Below are positions 1 through 5,291 of a DNA stretch of 9,874 bases, in pieces. Position numbers and translations under genes: made by a program. The stretch comes from JBGZFC01 sp964346495 (lineage in GTDB: Bacteria > Bacteroidota > Bacteroidia > Bacteroidales > Dysgonomonadaceae). The notes beneath the pieces were generated by a model that did no database searches, was not told the origin of the DNA, and saw only the letters and a program-made list of their open reading frames with translations. Each line of letters opens with the position of its first letter. Position 1 is the first letter of the stretch. The stretch covers positions 1 to 9,874 of the forward strand of contig CAYFUW010000076.1 of assembly GCA_964346495.1 (NCBI GenBank), written 5' to 3'.

Positions 1-1
1 A

Positions 2-442
2 GTAATAATGGGAATTATAGAAGATTCCATCATTACTTTTGAACATTAAGCCGCAGAACATGATATTGATGCTACCGGACTAAGCGGCCTTGCTTATAAA
101 GTTTCGTCAGATGGTAATTATATCATTGGATTCTCAGATGGCCCTGCTTCAGTAGCTTCGGGTTGGGCAGTTAAACTTGGTGATTCAACAGACTCCAACC
201 CGACAATAGGTAATACGTTTGAAATAATTTTATATCCTAATCCGGCTCAAGAGCAAATCAATTTCAGAACATCAACAACAATTCAATATGTTGAGATTTA
301 TAACCTGACAGGTCAAAAAATAGCTACTCAAAAAGTTGTTGACGGCTCAGTTAGTATCAATCAACTTCCTGCTGGAACTTACATGGTGAAAGCAATTACT
401 GAAAACGGTGAGACAAGCACTTTTAAAGTAGTAAAAAAATAG
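2..442 (+). pseudogene. 3' end of a T9SS-secreted protein gene with C-terminal sorting domain, interrupted by an in-frame stop
   Basis: The frame ending at TAG 440-442 encodes a typical type A T9SS C-terminal sorting domain from about base 218: the YPNPA motif, then a beta-rich region with the pattern 'EIYNLTGQKI' and 'LPAGTYMVK', ending in 'FKVVKK'. In this family the domain directs export across the outer membrane by the type IX secretion system (Por system) and is cleaved afterwards. Upstream the frame stays protein-like (an 'SSDGNYIIGFSDGPASVASGW' region, 17+ residues of clear coding character) but contains TAA at 47-49. The codons before that stop, from base 2, are also open in the same frame, so a single substitution is a simpler explanation than a frameshift. 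No plausible start lies between the stop and the sorting domain, so this is either a decayed gene or a base error. The upstream cargo domain lies outside the window and cannot be identified. The sorting-domain call is firm; the pseudogene call is moderate. Confidence 0.65.
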
Positions 443-507
443 ATTAACTCTAATAGACGAAACCCCGATAAATCGGGAATTCCACACTATTTAACATGTT
501 TCGTTAC

Positions 508-545
508 AAAAAAAATCCGCGTCTGTTGCAGGCGCGGATTTTTTC
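508..545. terminator. Bidirectional rho-independent terminator between convergent genes
   Basis: A run of A (508-515) leads into a GC-rich stem and then a run of T (539-544). CCGCGTCTG can pair with CAGGCGCGG (one G-T wobble) around a 3-base TTG loop, and the flanking A and T runs extend the stem. Because the A tract and T tract mirror each other, it can end transcripts from both the plus-strand T9SS gene (stop at 442) and the minus-strand CpxP-like gene (stop at 565). Confidence 0.85.
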
Positions 546-564
546 ATAATCACGGTTTTATATA

Positions 565-1050
565 TTATTTACTATCTCTAAATTTATCTACTTCCTGTTG
601 CATAAATTCTTTTTCGGCTTGCTGAGCTTTATATAGTTTTTTAGGAGATATTGCTTTTTCGAGTTTTTCTGAATACTCTTTTTCCAATTCTGCCTCTCTC
701 ATTTTCAGTTCCACATCTTTTTCAAGTATCTGCTTATATTCTTCGTCCGTCATACTTCTACTACCTTTTTTCATACTGCCGACATTGTCGCGATATTTTC
801 TATGCAACTCGAATTTCTTTTTAGACAATTCGTTATGAAGAGGAAAGAATTTATCTGCTTCCTCCTTACTCAATCCCGCTTCTCTTTGAATATGCTCCAT
901 TTTTCTTTTCTCAAATGAGCGCATATCCATCCTTCTCTCTTGTTGCGAGCCAGAACTCCTGCTACTTCTGGTTCTGTTTTGCGCAGTAACTGATGTAGCA
1001 AAAAGAGTTAGGGATAGAGTTAAAATAAAAAATATAACGTTCTTTCTCAT
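565..1050 (-). CDS. Spy/CpxP-like periplasmic protein (small, coiled-coil, signal peptide)
   Basis: A protein of 161 residues with a clear signal peptide: MRKN, then a hydrophobic stretch at residues 5-18, and a likely cleavage after VTA (residue 23). The rest is highly charged and helical, rich in K, E, R and Q. Residues 40-155 look like the long helices of the Spy/CpxP group, with 'LSKEEADKFFPLHNEL', a 'MTDEEYKQIL' segment and a late 'ISPKKLYKAQQAE' segment in the place of the LTxxQ-type repeat. Members of that group are periplasmic chaperones or stress sensors. I chose ATG at 1050-1048; a TTG two codons upstream (1056) is possible but adds only two residues and is less likely. It is the last gene of the minus-strand sigma/anti-sigma cluster, 42 bp after the membrane protein gene, with a strong terminator just beyond it. 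This places it as a probable effector or target of that regulon. The fold-level assignment is inference; sequence identity to true CpxP would be low. Confidence 0.75.
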   Translation of the reverse strand: MRKNVIFFILTLSLTLFATSVTAQNRTRSSRSSGSQQERRMDMRSFEKRKMEHIQREAGLSKEEADKFFPLHNELSKKKFELHRKYRDNVGSMKKGSRSMTDEEYKQILEKDVELKMREAELEKEYSEKLEKAISPKKLYKAQQAEKEFMQQEVDKFRDSK

Positions 1051-1092
1051 AACCAACCTATTGATAAAATTGTTTTACTAAATAAGAGCCTT

Positions 1093-1470
1093 TTAATTAA
1101 ATTGAATTTGATCACACATGATATCGTAATACCCTTCCTCGATTAGTTGATCTTCTAAATATTGATAAAATTCTTCTTCTGAAATATCTACATTTGACCA
1201 ATAATCATCATAAAATTGCGGCTTACTATTATTGCCCACATAAATATTGATAATAAAAATCAATCCGAGAAGCATAGCAGCCAAATAGATATACGGTTTT
1301 GCCTTCGCCCACATCGTCACTTTCTTCGGAGCAACCACCTCTTTTTCAGGCAGCTTCGACATTATTTCCGCATTAAATTTAGCAAAATAATCCTCGGGTA
1401 CAGTGAATGGATTTTTATTCCCTATTTCGTCTAATTTTGTTTTCATTGCTTCACTATTATCTCTGTACAT
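1093..1470 (-). CDS. Small single-pass membrane protein, probable anti-sigma factor
   Basis: A protein of 125 residues with no signal peptide. The N-terminal part is soluble (residues 1-58), followed by one hydrophobic segment at about 59-78 ('IYLAAMLLGLIFIINIYVG') and an acidic, tyrosine-rich C-terminal tail (about 85-125). The N-terminal segment contains NPFTVPEDYF (20-29), a pattern I associate with small Bacteroidota membrane proteins encoded directly after ECF sigma factors. The gene starts 28 bp after the sigma factor stop on the same strand, so it is almost certainly co-transcribed. By position and topology (cytoplasmic N-terminus, one membrane segment, periplasmic tail) it would hold the sigma factor at the membrane until a signal arrives. 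I see no zinc-binding HxxxCxxC motif of the ZAS class, so it would be a non-zinc anti-sigma. A second in-frame ATG at residue 9 is an alternative start. The role is inferred from context rather than from a recognised domain. Confidence 0.75.
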   Translation of the reverse strand: MYRDNSEAMKTKLDEIGNKNPFTVPEDYFAKFNAEIMSKLPEKEVVAPKKVTMWAKAKPYIYLAAMLLGLIFIINIYVGNNSKPQFYDDYWSNVDISEEEFYQYLEDQLIEEGYYDIMCDQIQFN

Positions 1471-1498
1471 TATATTGACAAATAAAACTCGAAAAGGT

Positions 1499-2050
1499 TT
1501 AATCTCTTTCCGATAAAAAAATCTCTATTTTTTTAACCGCATGATGATATGACGCTTTTAGGGCACCTGTCGAAGTGTCAAGTATCTCTGACATTTCATC
1601 GTATTTCATCTCATCAAAATACTTCATCTGAAACACAATCCTCTGTTTTTCAGGGAGTATAAGCATCGCCTCTTGCAATATTTTTTGGGCTTCATCGCCG
1701 TCGAAATATGTATCTCCTTCGAGTGTGTTTAATAAAAAAACATCATCGTCATCAACAGAAATATTATTTTGAGCACGCTTTTTATTTATAAAAGTTATGC
1801 TCTCGTTTATAGCAATTCGATATAGCCAAGTTGTCAATTTAGAGTCGCCCCTGAAATTGTCGATATTTGTCCAAGCTTTTATAAAAACATCTTGTAAAAC
1901 ATCGTTAGCATCATCATGAGAAAGTACCATTTTTCGTATTTGCCAATATAGCCGCTCGCTATATGTCTCAACAAGTTTCGAAAATGCATTTCTCTGCTTT
2001 GCCGGATTTCTCAACTCCTCTAATAATTGCTCTTCGTTATATTTACTCAT
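1499..2050 (-). CDS. RNA polymerase sigma-70 factor, ECF subfamily
   Basis: A protein of 183 residues, normal length for an ECF sigma factor. Region 2 spans about 24-92, with the core-binding and -10 recognition segment 'DDANDVLQDVFIKAW' (46-60), then 'FRGDSKLTTWLYRIAINES', the hallmark of sigma-70 region 2. An acidic linker (SVDDDDVF, about 98-105) separates it from region 4 at about 122-178: 'LPEKQRIVFQMKYFDEMKYDEM' and the helix-turn-helix 'SEILDTSTGALKASYHHAVKKI', which reads the -35 element. It acts in the cytoplasm and redirects RNA polymerase to a small set of promoters, typically for envelope or surface stress. It is followed 28 bp later by the putative membrane anti-sigma and then the CpxP-like gene. 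A vegetative-type -7 box lies just upstream (2072-2079), so basal expression probably does not depend on itself. No truncation or odd residue seen. Confidence 0.95.
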   Translation of the reverse strand: MSKYNEEQLLEELRNPAKQRNAFSKLVETYSERLYWQIRKMVLSHDDANDVLQDVFIKAWTNIDNFRGDSKLTTWLYRIAINESITFINKKRAQNNISVDDDDVFLLNTLEGDTYFDGDEAQKILQEAMLILPEKQRIVFQMKYFDEMKYDEMSEILDTSTGALKASYHHAVKKIEIFLSERD

Positions 2051-2071
2051 AACTCAATTGAAGTTCTATTG

Positions 2072-2079
2072 CAAAGGTA
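2072..2079 (-). promoter_or_regulatory. Bacteroidota -7 box upstream of the ECF sigma gene
   Basis: On the minus strand the octamer TACCTTTG matches the Bacteroidota -7 consensus TAnnTTTG exactly. It sits about 21 bp upstream of the sigma factor ATG, inside the 54-bp gap after the TPR gene. I do not see a good TTTG at the expected -33 position, so confidence is moderate. It would let the sigma/anti-sigma/CpxP part be transcribed apart from the TPR gene. Confidence 0.5.
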
Positions 2080-2104
2080 ATAAGTTTTTTTAATAATTCT
2101 CGTT

Positions 2105-3181
2105 TTATTCACCCTTTTCGAACCAATGAATGAATTCTTCGCCTTTCGACTTATTATCATTCCACCATTTCATAGACTCTTCGAAATATGAGACGCTAAT
2201 ATATCGGCAATAAGTATCGTAATGCTTGGAATTGACAATCCTGGTAAAGAAAGGCACATAAAAATTCCAGAAATAGCCATTATTACCTTGTTTATATTCA
2301 CTAACAAGCACTTTTATTATTGCCCTATTTACCTCTTTAAAAGCAACAAACTGGTCATCTTTTTGTTTAGTTGTTTTCAGAGAATCCAGAGTTGTAGTAA
2401 TAGCCTGATACACCAGATTTCTGTTTAATCCGTCTTGGGTTGTCAATGGCGGTATTTTTTGTGCTGTTAGCAAGCTGTCAGGAATATTTCTTTTTAGTTG
2501 CTGATGGATAAAAGAGCGCTCTACCGGTTTTTCACTGGTCGGTTTTATTAGCATAGTCTGCATCATTTCTTCAAAAGCATTTTTTGACCTTTTACTATCT
2601 GGTTCTAATAATAGAAACATCTGGAAAGACAAAATACTTCTTACCCAAAAATCTTTATCTTTATTAGCATAAGCATCCAACAAAAAACCACCACTAGAAG
2701 TTTTATCTAGTTCAATAGCACGATGTACGTGTTGAAGAGTTTTTTCGAGATTGTTTATTTTATAATAATTGAGAGCTAAGTTAAAATTGAGCAAATAATT
2801 ATCGCCATTTTTCTGAATCCCTTCTTTCAATAGCTTAATGGCATCGTCAATTCTGTTCATTCCTGCCAAAGATTCACTTTTTATGGTGTATGCACCAACC
2901 AGTAAACTCTTATCATTAGAATTAATAACTTGTGTACTAAACTTTGAGGCGTTTCGGTAATCTTCCAAACTAAGGTACGACAGCGCTATTTCATACATAG
3001 CTTTTGTAGATTGAGGATTTATTTTTAATGCTTCTTCAAACTTACTTATAGCTTCTTTATATTGCTTTTCATCATGAAGTTTTACGCCCTCATCTATAAG
3101 AGCTTGCACACTTTTTGTCTGTCCAATTGATGGTAGAATTGCCAAAAAGAAAAGTAGAAAAATTATCTTTATTCTATTCAT
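2105..3181 (-). CDS. Exported tetratricopeptide-repeat protein
   Basis: A protein of 358 residues. Residues 1-20 form a signal peptide (MNRIKI, hydrophobic core, then PSIGQ) with no lipobox cysteine, so the product is probably periplasmic. Tandem TPR helices cover about residues 26-165. The first repeats are easy to read ('EGVKLHDEKQYKEAISKFEEAL', 'AMYEIALSYLSLEDYRNASKF'), with later ones around 'AGMNRIDDAIKLLKEGI' and 'NFNLALNYYKINNLEKTL'. Residues 165-358 look helical, are tryptophan- and aromatic-rich near the end ('YFEESMKWWNDNKSKGEEFIHWF') and match no domain I recognise. TPR arrays are protein-interaction scaffolds, and the partner cannot be named from sequence. It is upstream of the ECF sigma gene on the same strand (54-bp gap), so read-through into the sigma operon is possible. 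Its own upstream region holds only a near-match -7 box (TACCTTTA, 3202-3209). It is divergent from prmA. Confidence 0.85.
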   Translation of the reverse strand: MNRIKIIFLLFFLAILPSIGQTKSVQALIDEGVKLHDEKQYKEAISKFEEALKINPQSTKAMYEIALSYLSLEDYRNASKFSTQVINSNDKSLLVGAYTIKSESLAGMNRIDDAIKLLKEGIQKNGDNYLLNFNLALNYYKINNLEKTLQHVHRAIELDKTSSGGFLLDAYANKDKDFWVRSILSFQMFLLLEPDSKRSKNAFEEMMQTMLIKPTSEKPVERSFIHQQLKRNIPDSLLTAQKIPPLTTQDGLNRNLVYQAITTTLDSLKTTKQKDDQFVAFKEVNRAIIKVLVSEYKQGNNGYFWNFYVPFFTRIVNSKHYDTYCRYISVSYFEESMKWWNDNKSKGEEFIHWFEKGE

Positions 3182-3327
3182 AAGTTTTCGGTTTTGGTTG
3201 ATAAAGGTAAAACAAAAAAAAGTTATATCTAACTATTTTTCAAAAAAACAACATTTCATAACAACGATAAACATACTTTCACGGAAATATATTGAAATAT
3301 TAGGATTCATTATTAACGGGAAAATTG

Positions 3328-3335
3328 TAATTTTG
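3328..3335 (+). promoter_or_regulatory. Bacteroidota -7 box upstream of prmA
   Basis: TAATTTTG matches TAnnTTTG and lies 18 bp before the prmA ATG, which would give a very short leader. No clear TTTG is seen 19-20 bp further upstream. Confidence 0.5.
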
Positions 3336-3353
3336 TAATAAAATATTGTAGAA

Positions 3354-4193
3354 ATGAAATATATCGAAGTTAAATGCATTTGCAAACCACACTCAGAAAT
3401 GGCTTCTGATGTTTTAGTTGGTTTATTATCAGAAATAGGTTTTGAAAGCTTTACAGAAACCGAAGATGGAGTTCTGGCTTATATAGCTGAAAATGAATTC
3501 TCAAAGAACGAATTGAATAATATTTTACAAAATTTTATCCCGGATGTAAAAGTTGAATACGAAGTAAATCAAATGCCCGACAAAAACTGGAACGAAGAGT
3601 GGGAAAAACACTATTTCAAACCAATAGTTATTGATGACATGTGTATTATACACAGCTCTTTTCACGAAATAGACAAAGAATATAAGTACAACATCGTTAT
3701 AGACCCCAAAATGGCATTCGGCACAGGACATCATCAAACAACGGTGCTGATGATGAGAAATATTTTAGATTTAGACTTAAAGGATAAAACCGTTTTGGAT
3801 ATGGGTTGCGGCACTGCTGTTTTGGCTATTTTAGCAGAGATGCGCGGTGCAAAAAAGATAACTGCAATAGATATCGACGAATGGGCATACAACAATGCAC
3901 TGGAAAATATATCCTTGAATAACATGTCCCATATCAGCGTGTTGCATGGCGGTGCCGAATTGTTGGGCAAAGAGAGTTACGATGTAATTCTTGCAAATAT
4001 CAACAGAAACATTCTTCTGCAAGATATTCCAACCTATGCAAAAGCATTGAACGACAAAGGCATTTTAATGATGAGCGGATTTTACGAAAAAGATTTACCT
4101 GCAATAACTGAGAAATGCAACGAAAACGGTCTAAAACAATTGCATTTTATAGTAAAGGATGATTGGGTAAGTGTTGTTTTCGGTGTATTATAA
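3354..4193 (+). CDS. prmA: Ribosomal protein L11 methyltransferase
   Basis: A protein of 279 residues, close to the usual PrmA length in this phylum. PrmA transfers methyl groups from S-adenosylmethionine to lysines and the N-terminus of ribosomal protein L11 in the cytoplasm. The N-terminal half (1-95) is the L11-recognition part, with the 'MPDKNWNEEWEKHYFKP' segment (about 74-90) typical of the family. The catalytic domain starts at 'IDPKMAFGTGHHQTT' (116-130), the PrmA signature. SAM motif I follows as VLDMGCGTAVLAI (147-159), then the acidic post-I strand 'ITAIDIDEWA' (169-178) and the motif IV segment 'DVILANINRN' (210-219). The ATG at 3354 gives the expected N-terminus, with a -7 box immediately upstream. 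It is transcribed alone, divergent from the TPR gene. No clear terminator follows. Confidence 0.95.
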   Translation: MKYIEVKCICKPHSEMASDVLVGLLSEIGFESFTETEDGVLAYIAENEFSKNELNNILQNFIPDVKVEYEVNQMPDKNWNEEWEKHYFKPIVIDDMCIIHSSFHEIDKEYKYNIVIDPKMAFGTGHHQTTVLMMRNILDLDLKDKTVLDMGCGTAVLAILAEMRGAKKITAIDIDEWAYNNALENISLNNMSHISVLHGGAELLGKESYDVILANINRNILLQDIPTYAKALNDKGILMMSGFYEKDLPAITEKCNENGLKQLHFIVKDDWVSVVFGVL

Positions 4194-4347
4194 GCGCCCA
4201 ACTGCTACGTTACTTTCGATATTCGGAGTCAACCACACACTAAGAGAGTACGCTCATTTGCTCTCAATCTCAACACCTTGCATTGGAATACCTCTGAGAC
4301 TCATTGTTGTATTTATATATTTATAATAGTAAAAACGGATAGAAAAA
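4194..4347. other. Intergenic stretch between prmA and the tRNA promoter, no gene recognised
   Basis: Nothing convincing here. The frame stays open past the prmA stop for about 50 codons, and short minus-strand frames exist, but none has a recognisable domain or start signal. The part from about 4303 is AT-rich and leads into the tRNA promoter. Confidence 0.5.
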
Positions 4348-4378
4348 TTTGTAGTTAATTTAAAAAATAGTACTTTTG
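4348..4378 (+). promoter_or_regulatory. Bacteroidota vegetative promoter for the tRNA-Leu pair
   Basis: TTTG at 4348-4351 and TACTTTTG at 4371-4378 are separated by 19 bp, matching the TTTG-N19-TAnnTTTG arrangement described for Bacteroidota sigma-A promoters. Transcription should start around 4385, about 90 nt before the first tRNA. This is the best promoter match in the window. Confidence 0.8.
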
Positions 4379-4416
4379 CAAGCCGGACATACAATACGGT
4401 TATTATTGGCACGAAC

Positions 4417-4456
4417 GTGTTTAGATTTGAGACGTTCAAGGTTTTGAACCAAACAC
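4417..4456 (+). promoter_or_regulatory. Structured hairpin in the tRNA precursor leader
   Basis: In the leader between promoter and first tRNA, GTGTTT (4417-4422) can pair with AAACAC (4451-4456), and inside it GTTCAA (4434-4439) pairs with TTGAAC (4444-4449) around a GGTT loop. No T run follows, so it is not a terminator. It may guide 5' processing of the tRNA precursor or be without function. Confidence 0.45.
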
Positions 4457-4474
4457 ATTTGCGACTATTAAACT

Positions 4475-4558
4475 GCCCGGATGGCGGAATTGGTAGACGC
4501 GCTAGTTTCAGGTACTAGTGTTGGAAACAATGTGCAGGTTCGAGTCCTGTTCCGGGCA
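4475..4558 (+). tRNA. tRNA-Leu (anticodon CAG)
   Basis: An 84-nt class II tRNA. The acceptor stem pairs GCCCGGA (4475-4481) with TCCGGGC (4551-4557), with discriminator A at 4558. The anticodon arm is CTAGT-TTCAGGT-ACTAG (4502-4518), anticodon CAG at 4509-4511, reading CTG. A long variable arm (GTTG/CAAT with GAAA loop) and a T loop TTCGAGT follow. The leucine assignment rests on anticodon plus long variable arm. The 3' CCA is not encoded and must be added post-transcriptionally. Confidence 0.97.
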
Positions 4559-4607
4559 CAAAATCGAATAAGAGAGTTCGTTTTTTACATCTATTTTCTA
4601 TTTAATT

Positions 4608-4691
4608 GCGCAGGTGGTGAAATTGGTATACACGCTACTTTGAGGGGGTAGTGCCGGTTACGGCGTGTGAGTTCGAGTCTCATCCTGCGCA
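4608..4691 (+). tRNA. tRNA-Leu (anticodon GAG)
   Basis: An 84-nt class II tRNA, 49 bp after the first and probably on the same transcript. The acceptor stem pairs GCGCAGG (4608-4614) with CCTGCGC (4684-4690), discriminator A at 4691. The anticodon arm is CTACT-TTGAGGG-GGTAG (4635-4651, one T-G wobble closing the loop), anticodon GAG at 4642-4644, reading CTC and CTT. The variable arm is a GCCG/CGGC hairpin (4653-4664), and the T stem and loop are GTGAG-TTCGAGT-CTCAT. CCA is not encoded. A T run at 4693-4699 directly after the gene may serve as the transcript end. Confidence 0.97.
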
Positions 4692-4710
4692 CTTTTTTTA
4701 TCCTTTCTAA

Positions 4711-4734
4711 TGCCGTAGGGATTTGCAATCCCGA
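4711..4734 (+). repeat. REP-like hairpin unit, copy 1 (GGGATT-TGC-AATCCC)
   Basis: Core GGGATTTGCAATCCC (4718-4732) forms a 6-bp stem with a TGC loop, flanked by TGCCGTA and GA. A second copy lies 162 bp downstream in the same orientation with one mismatch over 24 bp. It resembles REP elements by size, hairpin form and intergenic position. Confidence 0.7.
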
Positions 4735-4842
4735 CATCAAATAAAAACTTAGCAAACTTCACCTTTATTTATGCGTTCTTTGCTACTGATTTTTCCCACC
4801 AGAGAACACACAAAATTACTAACAAATACATAAAAAAATCGT

Positions 4843-4867
4843 AATTCCGAAATCGAAAATCGTAAAT
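4843..4867 (-). repeat. Heptamer-type dispersed repeat (GATTTCG family), related to 9719-9749
   Basis: Read on the minus strand this stretch is built of variants of GATTTCG / GGAATT and begins with ATTTACGATTTT. The same order of motifs occurs on the plus strand at 9719-9749 just after proS, where one more 7-bp unit is present. The two copies are therefore in opposite orientation and differ in unit number. Confidence 0.55.
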
Positions 4868-4872
4868 AATAT

Positions 4873-4896
4873 TGCCGGAGGGATTTGCAATCCCGA
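4873..4896 (+). repeat. REP-like hairpin unit, copy 2 (GGGATT-TGC-AATCCC)
   Basis: Core at 4880-4894, identical to copy 1. Over the 24-bp unit there is one difference (GCCGG instead of GCCGT). Same orientation as copy 1. Confidence 0.7.
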
Positions 4897-4922
4897 AAAT
4901 TTCAACTTTTGTATTTTAAACC

Positions 4923-4938
4923 ACATAGAAACATAGAA
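4923..4938. repeat. Two tandem copies of the octamer ACATAGAA
   Basis: ACATAGAA occurs at 4923-4930 and again at 4931-4938 with no spacer. Twenty bases later the 28-bp palindrome begins. Confidence 0.6.
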
Positions 4939-4957
4939 CAAATAAGTTTCTCACAAA

Positions 4958-4985
4958 GTAGAGACGGAGCATGCTCCGTCTCTAC
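4958..4985. repeat. Perfect 28-bp palindrome
   Basis: Arm GTAGAGACGGAGCA (4958-4971) is followed directly by its exact reverse complement (4972-4985), with centre GCATGC. The flanking AAA and TTT nearly extend it. There is no T run of terminator type and no gene immediately upstream. It most likely belongs to a dispersed REP-like family; a protein-binding site is an alternative. Confidence 0.75.
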
Positions 4986-5255
4986 CACTTTAAAAGATTC
5001 ATCATCCATTTAAAAAAGAACATATGAAGGTTAATTAAACATGAATCATTTATCTCGCATCACTGCCAATGAAATCTCTTTACGTAATACACTCTTTATT
5101 CCAAATTTATTTGCTAGGAACTCGAAATGAGACGGTGTACTTCAAACACATAACTCGTAACAGATTAACCAGTTTAGGTAATGAAATATTTTTTAATTCC
5201 CTGATAATTTAGAATAATGTTCACAAATTGTGCCAAAAACATCAAAACATTATTC

Positions 5256-5263
5256 TATTTTTG
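5256..5263 (+). promoter_or_regulatory. Bacteroidota -7 box upstream of dgt
   Basis: TATTTTTG matches TAnnTTTG, 28 bp before the dgt ATG. No good TTTG at the expected -33 position. Confidence 0.45.
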
Positions 5264-5291
5264 TACTTTCATAACTTAAGTAACGCTTGAA

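Larger units (their letters stand above)
4700..5255. other. Repeat-rich intergenic island between tRNA-Leu and dgt, no gene recognised
   Basis: About 550 bp without a supported gene. It contains two REP-like hairpin units, a heptamer-type repeat (about 4843-4867), two tandem copies of ACATAGAA (4923-4938), a 28-bp palindrome (4958-4985), and an unexplained protein-like stretch around 5041-5141 with no usable start signal. The promoter of dgt closes the region. Confidence 0.7.

Noticed and set aside
1051..1056. TTG start two codons upstream of the CpxP-like gene
   Set aside because: The ATG at 1050 gives a normal signal peptide start; the extension adds nothing recognisable.
4194..4357. Open frame continuing after the prmA stop for about 50 codons
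   Set aside because: PrmA already has its full family length, the extension has no domain and no start of its own, and it ends in the tRNA promoter.
4254..4439. 61-codon minus-strand frame
   Set aside because: It crosses the tRNA promoter and leader, is low-complexity in part and resembles no protein.
4711..4985. CRISPR array from the repeated hairpin units
   Set aside because: Only two copies of a 24-bp unit, with 138 bp between them; no regular spacers and no cas genes.
5041..5130. 29-codon plus-strand frame starting with ATG
   Set aside because: No promoter or clear ribosome-binding site, no recognisable features, and it overlaps a more protein-like minus-strand frame; kept only as part of the relic observation.
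4475..5290. Genomic island inserted at the tRNA-Leu genes
   Set aside because: No integrase gene and no duplicated tRNA 3' end (att site) in the window; both tRNAs are followed by ordinary chromosomal genes.
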